A stretch of 64,000 nt of DNA from Moniliella sp. 'wahieum' (GCA_003971905.1 RSEE01000007.1:744001-808000), one strand, 5' to 3'; numbered from the stretch's first letter, positions 47,029 through 58,389 are shown. Program-made: numbers and translations. The notes: generated from the letters alone by a model not told the origin.

Positions 47029-50000
47029 GAGCTACAATCTGAAGCACCCCACTGGCGCAAAGGATCAATACTCAGCACCACCATCGGCGCCCACCGTCAC
47101 CACCACCACCCCAACGCCACCATCGGCACCACACACCAACCAATTCAAAAAAAAACAAAGGAAAAATCAGCCACCATGCCCCCCGAACTGGAAGAAAACA
47201 CCCCTCCTCCCGAAGTCTCTGTCATCGAAGAGGCGCAGGACATCGACGAACCGACCACCACCCCTGTCTCCGACCCGACCTGGCAACAGGCCCTCACCGA
47301 CGTCAGAGACAACCTCCTCGCAAGCACCCGCGCGTTCAAGCCCACCAGCGCTGACAATCTCCGCTCCACATGCCGCTCGTTCGCTACGGATGCACACACG
47401 GCGGCGTATGGACCGAAGAGCAAGAAAACACCGGGCGGAAAGGAAAATTGGATCTACACGCTCACCCTCGCGTTGGAGAAATATGTATTGGCCGTTGAAT
47501 TCACGAAGCCGCAAAACACCCGTGAGGCCCTTGCATCCGCGAGTGAGGACATGGCCGAGCTTCGCCACGCTGAGAAACGCGCGTCAAAAGAGATCGAGCG
47601 TACCAACGCGACGCGCAAGGACGCCTTCCGCGACCCCACCGAATATGTGCTCTGGGAGCCCTCCATCCTCAACATCCTGGACCGCATCCACCCCGCCGCG
47701 AAGGACATCGTTCGCTCCGGTCCATCGTCACCACACTACGACTCGTCCCTCGATCTACGCCTCCAGAACCTTCTGTGGTCCCACCTCCCGAACGACGTTC
47801 AATCTGCCATTATTGCACAGGACAACGTTGACACGTCAGCTGACTTGCTCCGTGCCCTGCGAAACAAATACGGTACGGTCGACTGCAAGACGTATCATGA
47901 ATTGTCCAGTCGCTTTCACCACTGCTACCAAAACCGGCGCAGCGGGAGCGCGTTCCTATCTGAAATGGGGACGCTCCGCAACCGGATCAGCGCAACCACA
48001 CCGATGTCGGACGAGCAATTCCGCCGTATCCTCGTCGGGGCCCTCCGCGACCCTGGTGACCGTCGCCGCCTAGAGCACATGACTCTGGCGGAGACAATGC
48101 AAGACGTGGAGAGAATCCCAGCGGACCCAGAGTACAGAATTCCGTACCGGGGCCGTCACCCCCGGACCGCCAACTCGGGCGCTGGCAAACACGACAGCGC
48201 GGGATCCCAGCAGCATAGCGGGGGTCCTCCTGCCGGTGCATCTCCCCGTAGCGGGGGTGCTCTTGCGAGAAAGCCGTCCGGCCACACCGGGGTTCCTTCG
48301 AACAACAAATGGCACCGCAACAGCTCCGCGCGAGCGCACATTGCCACCGAAGACGACGTCTCCGAAGGGGAGACCCTGTCTGTGGACCTTGCCCTATCTG
48401 ACAAATAGGAACTCGCGGGCAACCAGGACATCCAGTCTCGTCACGACTCGGGCGCGGATCCTAGCATCTGGAAGGATCTCAGGGTATTCAAAACCCTCAA
48501 GCCCAGCAACCGCTCAATCGAAATCGCTGATGGAAAACATATTAAAGCCAGTGGACGCGGAACATGTAGCATCGGTATCAAGTGTACCGACGGCAAATGT
48601 ATCCATGTAGACCTACCCGGCAGTCTATACGTCCCCGGCATAGCAAGCAATCTCACGAGCGTAGCGCAAATAAGTGACGCAGGCCACGCATCCTGGTTCG
48701 CCCCCCACCGAAAAGGTATCTGGTTAAATGACAAGCATGGCAAATATCACCAAATCGCGGATTCCTCATACAAGCTGAACATCGTCCCGAAACCGACACC
48801 CACAAACGAACACGCGGCCAAAGCTGCCGTCGCCACCCAACACACCGCAGCCAACACCATCGAGCACGTCATGTACGTTCACCAACAGTACAACCACGCC
48901 GCGCTAGACCTACTCCCGACACTAACCGCCAACGCGCGAGCGAGCCTCCGCGTCAGCCCTGCCCAAATCCGACGCATCCGCCCCTTCTGGCATTGTCCCA
49001 CCTGCACAAAAGCTCTGGCCAAAGCGCCCAGCCACCCTTCGCGCCACGGCCGCCGCATTTCGGAACGTCCTTTCGAAGTACTGCACGCCGACGTAGTCGA
49101 CCTCCCTCGCATCACTGGCATGGGACATGGATACGCCCTGGTCGCGGTTGATGACTGGAGCCGTTACACCTTCGCTGTTCCCCTAAAGACGAAAGGACAA
49201 GCCACGGCGGAGCTGAAAAAACTCATCACCCGCGAGCAACGCATCGGAAAGGACCGTCTGCTTCGCATCTTGAAGACAGACAATGCCCCCGAGCTCACCA
49301 GCGCACTCCGTCCGTTCCTTGAATCCGAAGGTATCACGACGGAAACCACCATACCAGGCCAAAGTCAATCAAATGGGGTGGCCGAGCGAGCCATCCAGGC
49401 AATCACCACACGCGCGCGCCAACTCATCATCGCCTCGGGCCTCCCGACATCAAACTGGTGGCAGGATGCCTTGCTGGCAGGGTGCTGGACGCACAACCTC
49501 ATGCCACCGACATCTCCACGCCAGGGCACACAATCTCGGGCTGAGCTGTACAAGGGGTCACCCCCACCGCTGCCAATGCACGCCTTCGGATCCTTGGCGT
49601 ACCTTCACCTGGCCCAGGACCAACGTGACCATAAGCTCAGTCCGCGGGCTGTCGAAGCCATGCTCGTCGGGTACGACGCAGGTCGAGGTACAAAGGGTTG
49701 GCGCTGGGCTGTGTACGACCCGTCCATGGGCACGTTCCGATCCCAATGGGCAAAACCATACAAGTGGACCCAGCGCCAATACCACGAGGTTTTCCCCGAC
49801 CGCTTTCCGCCTGACGTATCTCGCTTCCCCGCTCAACCCCTGCCTGACAGAACTATGACTGACACTGAAACCAAAAAGGGAGAAGAAAAAATGAACAAAA
49901 TTGAAGTTGCAAATCCCAACACACCACCGAGAATCAACACTGATACTGACGCGACCATCGCAAGACAAAACGACACCCATCCAACCACCCCCACCACCAG

Positions 50001-51875
50001 ACGGTACCCCGCCCGGACCCACCAGCGCCGTTTTGACCTTGACTGGGCACAGCTCCCCGTAGCGGACGACCCTCATGATGGTGACTTCCACGCACACGCT
50101 GCCGCGCTGCCTCCGGTTCCCCTCCCTGACGGTAGTCGTAGTCCTGCGATCGGCCTACGCTTCCCACTGCCCGACACTGCCCTGCCCGCGTACAGCGACG
50201 GTCTCCATCCGCCTGAATACAAGGCGATGATCGCCCTTAGCGAGCCAGGGCCGCACGAGCGCATCCAGCTCACCAAGGACGGAGTACCTGTTGCACCCAA
50301 GACAATGAAGGGCCTCCAATCACACCCCTCATTCGAACCAGTGCTGGAGGCGATGCGCACGGAAATCGACACCCTAGCCCGCTACGGCACATTCGAAGTC
50401 GTCACGCCCCCTCCAGACGCAGCTGCTGATTGGTCTATGGCGCATCAACACCAAAACGGACGCGGACGGAAATTTCCTACGCTACCGAGCCCGTCTCGTT
50501 GCCGGGGGCCACCAGCAGGATGCTGACACATGGGGACAAACATTCGCCCCTGCCGTGCGCACTCCTGCCATCCTCAGCCTTATCGCCCTTGCTGGAAAGT
50601 TCGGCCTCCACCTCTTCACTGCTGATGTGCACTCTGCCTATTTGAACGCTCCCCTCACGGAAAAAGTGTACCTCCGCCCACCCCCATTCTTTCCCGAGGA
50701 AAAAGGCAAGGTCTGGCGTCTCCGGAAAAGCCTATATGGCCTCCACCAATCCGGCGCAAACTGGGCGGTATTCATCCGTGACTTGCTCCGCGGAGACATG
50801 GGTTTTTACAATCTCTGGCTGAGCCGTGCTTGTTCATCCGACCCCGTAAAGGCGACACGGTCCTCCTTGCCGTGCACACCGACGATCTTCTCATCGCCTG
50901 CACGTCTCACGCACGCTACGATTCCTTCCTCACTGAGATCAACACCCATATCGAGGTGCGGGGAAACGGCCCCCTACACTACCATCTTGGCTGCCAGTAC
51001 GACACCATAAACGGGAAACTGTACCTTAGCCAGCCAAAATTCATTGAGGAATCCATTGCCAAACATGAGGTTCCGCCACCCCTGGTTATGGGCCTCCCCC
51101 ACCCCAGCAAGATGATCCCCGCGCGCACCGACCCCAACCGCCCGCACTGCCCGCCGAGAGACGCGACTATCAAGCCAAAGTAGGATCTGGGCTGTGGGCT
51201 GCCCGCATGTGCCGCCCTGATGCGCTGTTCGGCATCTCAGCTCTAAGCCGAGCAACTGCCGATCCCTCCAAGGCCCACCGCGCTGCGGCAACAAACTTCC
51301 TCCGCTACCTCTACGGTACCAAGGGCTACGGTCTCCGACTAACACCCGAGCCTAACGCACCCGCTCTCGCGCTATACACGGATGCCGACCTGGCTGGAGA
51401 CCCTGACCAATGGCGTTCCACGTCGGGATGCCTGCTTTTCGTCTACGGGGTTCCAGTGTCCTGGAGGAGCGTGCGTCAACCCAAGAGCGTCACCAACACT
51501 GCTGCGGCCGAATATACGGCGGGATATGAGGGCCTCATTGATGCGAACTACGTTAAAAACATCTTACTGGAGCTCGGTGCCATCACCTCAGACGAGCCCA
51601 TACACTGGTACTGCGACAACATGGCGGCACTTGCCTTGGCCGAAAAAGTGGGCAGCACGGGCAAACTACGTGAGCTGAACATCCGGTACCACAACGTACG
51701 CCAGCATGTCGACTCGGGCGAAGTCAAAATCGCGCACATTGCTGGAAACGAGAACCCGGCCGACATCCTCACCAAACCAGCCACTAAGGTCTCACTCCTG
51801 GCCAACTTGCCTCGCCTCAAGCTTGAGGACGTTACAACCTTCCATCGTACCACTGAGACCTCTGGCCAGCGGGGG

Positions 51876-52085
51876 TGTTGACCACCAGTGGTCTAGAGCC
51901 CATCGGCCTTCAGTGACACGTGGCCCGATCCACACAGTGCACCGGGGCAGTGAGTTCCGACCCTTCCACGGGTTTCCACTGGCCTCCAGGCCAGGAGCCT
52001 ATCAAGGCCCATAGCTCTAGCTCTCCTTAGCTCTTGAATGCCATCTCCATCGACCATCGCCAGCATCGCTAGCTAGGCTGTGACA
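51876..52085 (+). repeat. 3' LTR of the copia element
   Basis: 210 bp, starts TGTTGACCACC and ends CTGTGACA; followed by the target duplication TTCAG. Confidence 0.93.
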
Positions 52086-52443
52086 TTCAGCGTAAAAAGC
52101 CAGCGCCTCAGCCCATCTTCCATCGTCCTGCCGCACCACAGGCCAGGCACAGGGCTGGGGGGGCTATAGGCTGGGCTAGGCCGTTCGGCCTTCGGAGAGT
52201 GCTGGTGATCTAGTGATTGACAAGGTCGAACTTGGGTGGCGCGGTTGCACCAAGCAGGCTCACGCGCTCACGTTCAGCAGGCCCACAGCCCCCCTGAGAA
52301 CAGTGGAGAGCAGTGGCTGCGATCGTTGCTTGGCATCGGGGGGAGCCGGGAGAAGGAGGCCAAGGCGAGGGTGGCTGCAATGGCTGATGGGATGGACGGT
52401 CGATGACCTCATCAACCTACCTCCTCGAGCGCCTCATTCAAAT

Positions 52444-52467
52444 TCACCGGTCACTGGTCACCGGTCG
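52444..52467. repeat. Heptad array TCACCGG-TCACTGG-TCACCGG-TCG
   Basis: Three in-register units of TCA + CCGG (palindrome; middle unit CTGG). Confidence 0.85.
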
Positions 52468-52539
52468 CCCTGCCGCAGCTCACGTGTCACACACCCAAAC
52501 TGCCCTGGCCTGGAATTTCCGATTCGTGAGCTGGGAGCG

Positions 52540-52560
52540 TGAAGCGTGACGCGTGATCCG
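52540..52560. repeat. Heptad array TGAAGCG-TGACGCG-TGATCCG
   Basis: Three in-register units sharing TGA; the middle unit has palindrome CGCG. Confidence 0.8.
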
Positions 52561-52714
52561 AATTGCCTTACGCAAACTACGTTTGAAATGTGACCTTGGC
52601 ATCCCCAGCCCCCCTTTTCTGGCACAAACTTTTTCTGGTGCGAGCGAGCGAGCAACCAACCCCAGGCAGCCCCCGGACCCCCCAATCGACAATCGTTCTT
52701 CAGAGGGGTGGCCT

Positions 52715-52749
52715 TGATGCATGATGCATGATGCACGATGCATGACTAG
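52715..52749. repeat. Heptad array (TGATGCA)3-CGATGCA-TGACTAG
   Basis: Five in-register 7-mers. The first three are TGA + palindrome TGCA; the last switches the tetramer to CTAG without leaving the period. Confidence 0.92.
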
Positions 52750-52922
52750 CATGACTGCTGAGTCTCAGATCTCAGCTACAAGTCGGGGTGCCCTTGCTTC
52801 GAGAACCCCCTCCCCCCGCTGGTTGGATTTTTTTAGTGTTTACGTTCCAAGCTGTAACACTGTTATAGCATGCACTACCAGGTGGCGGAATCCTGCACGC
52901 TCACGTCACGTGTCACGTGCCA

Positions 52923-52946
52923 TGATGCATGATGCATGATGCATGA
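52923..52946. repeat. Heptad array (TGATGCA)3-TGA
   Basis: Three exact units; immediately preceded by two TCACGTG units at 52909-52920 region. Confidence 0.9.
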
Positions 52947-52957
52947 AGGTGGCCGCG

Positions 52958-52995
52958 TGACGCGTGACGCGTCGTAACGCGTAACGCGTAACGCG
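52958..52995. repeat. Heptad array (TGACGCG)2-TCG-(TAACGCG)3
   Basis: Two TGA + CGCG units, then three TAA + CGCG units after a 3-bp shift. Confidence 0.9.
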
Positions 52996-53294
52996 CAAAA
53001 CGCGTCACCGTGGCGTCGTTGCGGCGCGCAGGTACTGCTTGCAGCTGCTTCATCTATGTGGCCCCGAAAAGCCCGGATTGTAGATGAATCGATGAGGGCG
53101 TTACCATAAGCTTGTAATGAAATGTTCACAAATGAACCCTTTAAGCTTTACTTTGATCCTGGCCGGCTTGTTCACGCGGCCGCTGGCAATAGGGTTGCGG
53201 GGTACAGTACCCCCGGTAGCACTGGCTGGCCATGCATGCAGTCTGACCATCTCAGATCTCACCACCGCCGCTTTTCCCTCTGGCCCAGGCCGCC

Positions 53295-55270
53295 ATGGCC
53301 AGTCTGCCGTACGAGGTGTGTCTGCAGATTGGCGCGACAGGCATCCTCAGTGCCAGCGACCTGGCCCGTGTGGCAGTGGTGTGCCAAGGTGCGTGTGTGC
53401 TTGGGTTGGGTTAGGAATCGGGTGCGCCACCCTGCTGGGAGCGCTGAGCCTGAGGCCTCAACTCAGGGGTCAGGCTGAACAGCCAGGCTGACGTGCGTGC
53501 TCTGTGCTGGCCAGGCTGGCATGCCGTGATCCTCGACGACACGCTGTGGCACACGCTCGCGCTCCGCTGGCAGCTTGCCGCTCCGACCCAGACGTTGGCC
53601 GATGCGCAGCAGCTGACCCGCTTCCGGACATGGCGCCATTTGGTCCTGTACCACGACCTGGTCGAGCAGCATGGGCTTTGATCTGACCAACACCCCTGTT
53701 GCCCGCGCTCGCCTCATCGCACCCCAGACCCACCTGTGGCCCAGCTTTTACCCCGCCAGTCTTCCTTCGCCCGGCGAGTTTGATGATGGCTCGTGGATCC
53801 GCACCTCGGTTCCCGCTGCGTACGAGGACACGGTTTGGTCGGACCACGATCCTGTTCCGCTCGCGCTGTCGGTCGTAGGGCCCCGTTCACATGTCCTCTC
53901 CCATCTCCCCAACAGGCGGGACACGATCGTGCTCTCCCACCCGAAAGGATACATTGCGCTCGCGCCTCGCAGCCGGCGCGCGCGCCCAGCACTACCTTCT
54001 ACCGCTTGGAAACGTACCTGTCCCCGGACCGGCTCGGCCGCTCGCCCCGCCCAGGCCAGTTTGCCAAACTCGCCACGTTCCCATTTGCTGTGGGGAGGCA
54101 TACGTTTGCCCCGCCCCTCTTGGCAAGGTGCGTTGCCAACCCCTCCCCCCTATGTCTGCTGGGTTGCAGCCACTGAACCGTTGGACTAGATGGACCGGGA
54201 AAGAAGTCCGCATCTATAATGTCGAAACTGGCGAGCAGGTCCAGACGACCGAGGTGGCCTCCCCCTCGGATTTGCGCAGGTTCTCGTACGTTCTCTTCTT
54301 GCGTTCTCGACTGTGGCAAGGAGAGGCTAACGAAGATTCAGGTATCGCAGCGTGCGCAACCCATGCTTTGATGGTACCTATCTCTTTTTTTCCGCGTTAG
54401 GGGAGGATGAGAGGTACGATACGTTTGCCGTCAACGCGTTCACAGGTGCGCCCATCTGGAGCTTAGGGCATGGCATGGTGCACCCTGACGGCCGTCCTCG
54501 GGGCAAATGCCATTGACGCAACAGATTGAATTTACTTTCCAAGCGAAGGATCCTGTCGCTTTGGTTGAACGAGTGGCCACGTTGGACAAAGTACGTCGTC
54601 TCCTCTTGTTGCTTCCAGGATGGGGATTAACATTGTGGTTTCCCCAGAGTCCTCGTACACTATGTGACTTTGTCTCGCTCGACCCACCAAGCCAGACGCT
54701 GGTAATCAGCTTTGGCAAGGGCAACACCACCGTGTTGTTCAAAAACTACCCTTCCTTCTTTCGCACTGGCCAAGGTGGCTTTGTGGCGTACGTTTCCGGC
54801 CTGACGCTGGGCGTGTATGGAAGCCAAGGAAAACGATTGGGGAATGGTCGTCTGTTAGTTCGCAACTGTCTTTTCTCCTGGCAGCATGCGCGTTGTCCTC
54901 TGCAAATTCGCCTTGTCCACCTCCGCCCGCCCGAGGGGGTGCAGGTGGACGATGCACCGCGAAACCTGTTTCTTAACCGCACCAGGCCGTCGCGCAGCTG
55001 TACTCGTACCCGACCTGGTCAGGGCGCGTGCCAGCCGGGTGGGTTTCCTGGTCCTGGTCCGATCGCGCGTTGCAGCAATTGGGCCTGCCTCCCATCACAC
55101 CCACCTCGGGCGGACATCAACCCGAGCCCGCGAGAACCAGGCCAGCTCGACCGCCTGCACCGGACCGGCTCCCGTTGTCGCCACCTTCAACGCCGGTCCC
55201 TGCGCCCTGCCTTGGACCCACCTCTCCGCCCATCACCTCTGACGATCTGGACGACCTGTTGTCTTGCTGA
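53295..55270 (+). CDS. F-box protein with propeller-like C-terminal region
   Basis: ATG at 53295: MASLPYEVCLQIGATGILSA, then DLARVAVVCQ. An intron at 53389-53514 (126 nt, GTGCGT...CAG, in-frame join Q-GWHAVILDD) is followed by LWHTLALRWQL, completing the F-box used to dock on Skp1. Downstream, FRTWRHLVLYHDLVEQH, a Pro-rich stretch, GKEVRIYNVETGEQVQT and NAFTGAPIWSLGHG look like strands of a beta-propeller; PPSQTLVISFGKGNTTVLFK follows. The frame TSDDLDDLLSC ends at 55270. Further introns are likely near 54280-54400, 54590-54650 and 54840-54895. Frame changes occur as elsewhere. Specificity unknown. Confidence 0.72.
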
Positions 55271-55434
55271 CGTTTGTTGTTGCCCCGCTGCTGGCGTGGT
55301 AAACCGTACCCCACGTCATGTCCTCTCTTCCCCACATGCACCCATTTGTCTCCATCAACCACTGCCATGCCATGCCATACCATGCCATACCATACCACCA
55401 TGCCCTTCTAACCGAAGCTGTCATATCTTACCGT

Positions 55435-55813
55435 TCATTCCCCACGTCCCGCCTGGTTGCGTGCTAGCCTAGTTTCTTTCCGGTTCTTCTTGGCGTTCAA
55501 CCGATCTTGGCGTTCAAGAGCCTTTTCGCGCTTGGCGCGCGCCGCGACCGAGGACAGCGAGCCGCGTTTCCGATTGGCACCTTTCTTCTTGGCTTGCTGC
55601 ACACTGCTCGTCCATGCTTCGGACGTGGACGTGGGCTTGGGCTTGGGCTGGGCCTCGGCCTGGGCAGCGTCGGCCTCGATGATCGGGTGGGGCGCAGGTT
55701 GCTTGCGCTCCGCGCCTGAGAGAGCGGAGAGGAAGAGAGGCAACAGACGGTCAGACGGGGAGGAGGCGGGCGGGAGGAGGGGACGTACGGGTGAGCTTGC
55801 CAGCTTTGGGCAT
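55435..55813 (-). CDS. Small, highly basic protein, about 100 residues
   Basis: Unrecognised. The ATG at 55813 gives MPKAGKLTR; an intron at 55716-55788 (73 nt, GTACGT...CAG) joins in frame to AERKQPAPHPIIEAD, an Ala/Gln/Pro/Lys linker, then a dense basic stretch (KKKGANRKRGSLSSVAAR; KNRKETRLARNQAGRGE) ending at a stop at 55435. Composition suggests a nucleolar or ribosome-associated protein, but that is only an inference. The clean intron join supports a real gene. Confidence 0.65.
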
Positions 55814-56055
55814 GGTGGGGTGGTGAGGAGCAACCAGGCGAGGGTGAGCACGACGGTACGGGAGCCAATCAGTGTGGCTGCCTAGCTAGCCAGCAGCTAG
55901 CAGCTACTAACCAGCCACTGCCGGAGGGGGAGATGGCTAGAAAAAAATATAGCGGACACTGCTGACCTCAGCCAGGGCACGTGACCTCCCTTTGGCTCGG
56001 GGCTCGGGGCGGAGCAAGCGGAATTAGTAATGCGCAGGCGGGCGGGACTAGGCAG

Positions 56056-56072
56056 TGACTAGTGACTAGTGG
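56056..56072. repeat. Heptad array (TGACTAG)2-TGG
   Basis: Two exact TGA + CTAG units, about 115 bp upstream of a TATA box. Confidence 0.85.
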
Positions 56073-56171
56073 ATGTAGGCGGCAGCGGTTAATGAGGCAG
56101 GCGAAGCGCCCGAAGGCACTGGAAGAAGCCCGGCGTGGGAAGAGTCCAGAAGGGTACGTGGCCCGCCTGCT

Positions 56172-56178
56172 TATAAAA
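56172..56178 (+). promoter_or_regulatory. TATA box of the twin-CX9C gene
   Basis: TATAAAA lies 72 bp before the ATG at 56244, in C-rich surroundings, at a sensible distance for a short leader. Confidence 0.75.
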
Positions 56179-56243
56179 AACCCCCACCACCCCGCCCCGC
56201 CCCCGCCTCACTCCGCACCCCTCCACCGTCCAACTTGCTCACC

Positions 56244-56806
56244 ATGCCCCGCGGCGGCCGCTCCAGCTCTCGCCCCTCGCCCTCCTCGCGCATGCCCTCG
56301 GGCTCCCGCAGCGCCTCTACCCAGGCCTACCACCCGCCCCGCAGCACATGCCCCGCCCCCCGCCCCGCACCAGGCTGCGCCACCTCCGATGGCCCAGCCC
56401 AGCATGGGCGGCGGCGGTCTGTTTGCCAACATGGCCTCCACCGCGGCCGGTGTCGCGGTCGGGTCCACGGTTGGCCACGGCTGAGCAACATGCTCTTTGG
56501 TGGCTCCTCTTCTTCGGAGCCGGCGCCTGCCCCCCAGCAGGAGCAACAGCCCGCCGCGTGGGCCCAGGGCTACAATGCCCAAGACGCCACCAAGGGCGCT
56601 GCGTGCGAAGCGCAGTCTAAAGGTGCGTACTCCCCTGATTGATTTGGATTTGGAGTGGATTGGCCCGTGCGAATGGCAATCGCTAACTGTCTGCCCGGTT
56701 AGATCTCCTGCGCTGCTTTGAGGCGACCAACAACGACACGAACGCCTGTGCGTACTACTTGGAACAACTCAAGGCATGCTCAGCCGCGGCTCAGTCCTTT
56801 GCTTAG
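56244..56806 (+). CDS. MIX17: CHCHD2/CHCHD10-type (Mix17) twin-CX9C mitochondrial protein
   Basis: Intermembrane-space protein imported by the Mia40 relay. ATG at 56244: MPRGGRSSSRPSPSSRMPSG, an Arg/Ser-rich leader; a Gly/Ala hydrophobic stretch typical of the family (MGGGGLFANMASTAAGVAVG); GLSNMLFGG; a Gln/Pro linker; then the CHCH fold. An intron at 56623-56702 (80 nt, GTGCGT...TAG) splits it, giving CEAQSKDLLRC and CAYYLEQLKAC: both are exact C-x9-C. The stop at 56806 follows QSFA. Two single-base frame changes occur in the N-terminal half. An upstream TATA box and heptad pair mark the promoter. Confidence 0.92.
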
Positions 56807-57084
56807 ACCCTGGTTGGGCCTTGTTCCCTGTTACCCACTGGGACGGTGCGCTGTAGGCCCGGCTCGGCGCCTTGACTAGCCCCGTTCCCTCGCCACTCTT
56901 AAGCTCGGTAATATCACTGCTTGTCATATGGCCACTCTGCTCTGCCTGCGTGAATAGCTAGCAGCTTCCTATCTCAAGGGGAGAGGGGGAGAAGGCAACC
57001 AAACGTAGGAAAGTAAATGTGGATGGAGATAGGGTGGCGTCCCCATCAAGGAAGAGGTTTCTCCTGCCGCAAGGGAGAGGAATA

Positions 57085-57935
57085 TCAAAGGAGCTTGTCG
57101 TAGGTGACGCCGCCTGGTGAAAGGTTAGACCGAGCTAGGAAGACAAGGGAAACCAGGAACCCAACGTACGTAACGATCGACCACTGAGGCAAGCTCGGGC
57201 ATCCTTGCAAACGCTTTCCTGTCGCGACGCAGTGCCTCGGCGGCATCTATCAGATAGTCAGCGGAGGCGCTCCTGAAGAAGGAGGGGGGGGGGGGCGTAC
57301 CCTTATTCAACGGGTCGTCGGCATTGGGCTCGAGGAAGAGGAACTGGAGTCCGACCATTACGCCATTGAGGTTCAGAACGGGGTTCCAGTCCTCACGCAG
57401 GATGTTGAGGCAGATGTTGCCCTCGAGATCGATGTTGGGATGGTAGATCTTGTTGGCGCACTTGACCTTGGGCGCTTGGTGGGGGTAGTTGGTCGAGATG
57501 GTAAAGTCAAACTCGAAGGTAGCGTCCTTGTAAATGCCTGGGGGAAACGAGTGCGTCAGAGCCACGCACAGGGCCAAACGGCGCCAAGAGAGGGGAACCT
57601 ACCTTCGTCGGGAGTGATGAAGAGCTTAAAGTGCATCAGGTCAGCCGGGTCCGGAAACACGGTTCGCATTGTCGGGGGCAGATCCAGCTCAGAAACATCT
57701 GGCGGCAGCCGAGGGCAGAGGGAGACGTCAGTAAGTCTTGATTAGGACAGCAAGGATACGAGCGGGAGGGGGGGGATACATACCCTTCTGCGCACGCAGC
57801 TGTGCTGGCGAGGTCTTGGCACTCTTCTTCTTGGCCTCCTCCTTGGCCTTCAGCTGCCAAATCTGCCGGCGGACAAGGGGAAGGGGGTCAGCAACCGGAG
57901 GCTTGGCGAGGGCCAGGAGTGACGCACATCATCAT
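57085..57935 (-). CDS. UBC12: NEDD8-conjugating enzyme E2, Ubc12
   Basis: Transfers NEDD8/Rub1 to cullins, thereby activating SCF ligases, the machinery the two F-box proteins here would use. Likely start at 57935 in a very short first exon (GTGCGT donor), then [20 protein letters not shown] and QLRAQK, intron, [17 protein letters not shown], intron, [39 protein letters not shown], then [20 protein letters not shown] with the catalytic Cys in [21 protein letters not shown], intron, [20 protein letters not shown], intron, and [13 protein letters not shown] with a stop at 57085. PHQAPKVKC and the NILREDW context distinguish Ubc12 from ubiquitin E2s. Two splice joins are one base out of frame. 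Confidence 0.93.
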
Positions 57936-58389
57936 GGTGGGCAAGGGGGGGGGGGTGGTATCAAGCGCAAGGAACGGCGTAGGCGTGGTGGTGTTGAAGG
58001 ACGCGGAGGCCAAGTGGCTGTCCTATTGCCCTTTCAGCGCCGCCCGGAGTGTTACTGGCGTCGAACGTTGAACGTTGACGACGCCTAAGCACCACTTTCC
58101 ACCAACCATCTCTCCCTCAGGGGGCTCGCAGCCTCACAGGCCACATGACCCGTTTGTCCATGTGGATCTGACGTAAGAGAAACGAACACACACTCGCTGA
58201 TGTTTCAACGTTCACTTTTCATCGATTCAGTATCCAACGGTCAGCTGGACATTGCCACAGCCGCCCAGACCATCGCCCCCAGTCATCGATTATTGATCAG
58301 CGACCATCAATCCCATCATTAATCATCCCATCCACCAGCCCGACTCGGCGCTACCCAGCTCCCGCAACTTGCACCCCGCCCCAACTGTC
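57936..58389. promoter_or_regulatory. Divergent promoter: Ubc12 and short-chain dehydrogenase
   Basis: About 450 bp. It carries ACGT-TGA-ACGT-TGA (TGAACGT unit at 58069) and another TTCAACGTTCA near 58204. No TATA box was identified. Confidence 0.55.

Larger units (their letters stand above)
46819..52085 (+). mobile_element. Ty1/copia LTR retrotransposon, young, near-whole
   Basis: A 5.27-kb element bounded by direct LTRs and a 5-bp target duplication TTCAG (46814-46818 and 52086-52090). Parts in copia order: a gag-like region (about 47.0-48.4 kb), protease region, integrase core (about 49.1-49.5 kb), reverse transcriptase (about 50.4-51.1 kb, with the copia HTDDLLIA form of the catalytic YVDD box), and RNase H (about 51.2-51.85 kb), ending in the copia motif ENPADILTK. 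Integrase before reverse transcriptase defines Ty1/copia rather than gypsy. A purine-rich AGCGGGGG tract abuts the 3' LTR. It appears broken at about three places in pol, otherwise whole; the near-identical LTRs imply very recent insertion. Confidence 0.95.
52091..53294. other. Repeat-dense intergenic region
   Basis: 1.2 kb between the retroelement and the second F-box gene. It has the highest density of heptad arrays in the window (52444, 52540, 52715, 52923, 52958). No gene is supported. Confidence 0.6.

Noticed and set aside
52715-52995. CRISPR-like or telomere-like repeat
   Set aside because: Units are 7 bp with no spacers, units change sequence within an array, and the context is a eukaryotic intergenic region rather than a chromosome end.
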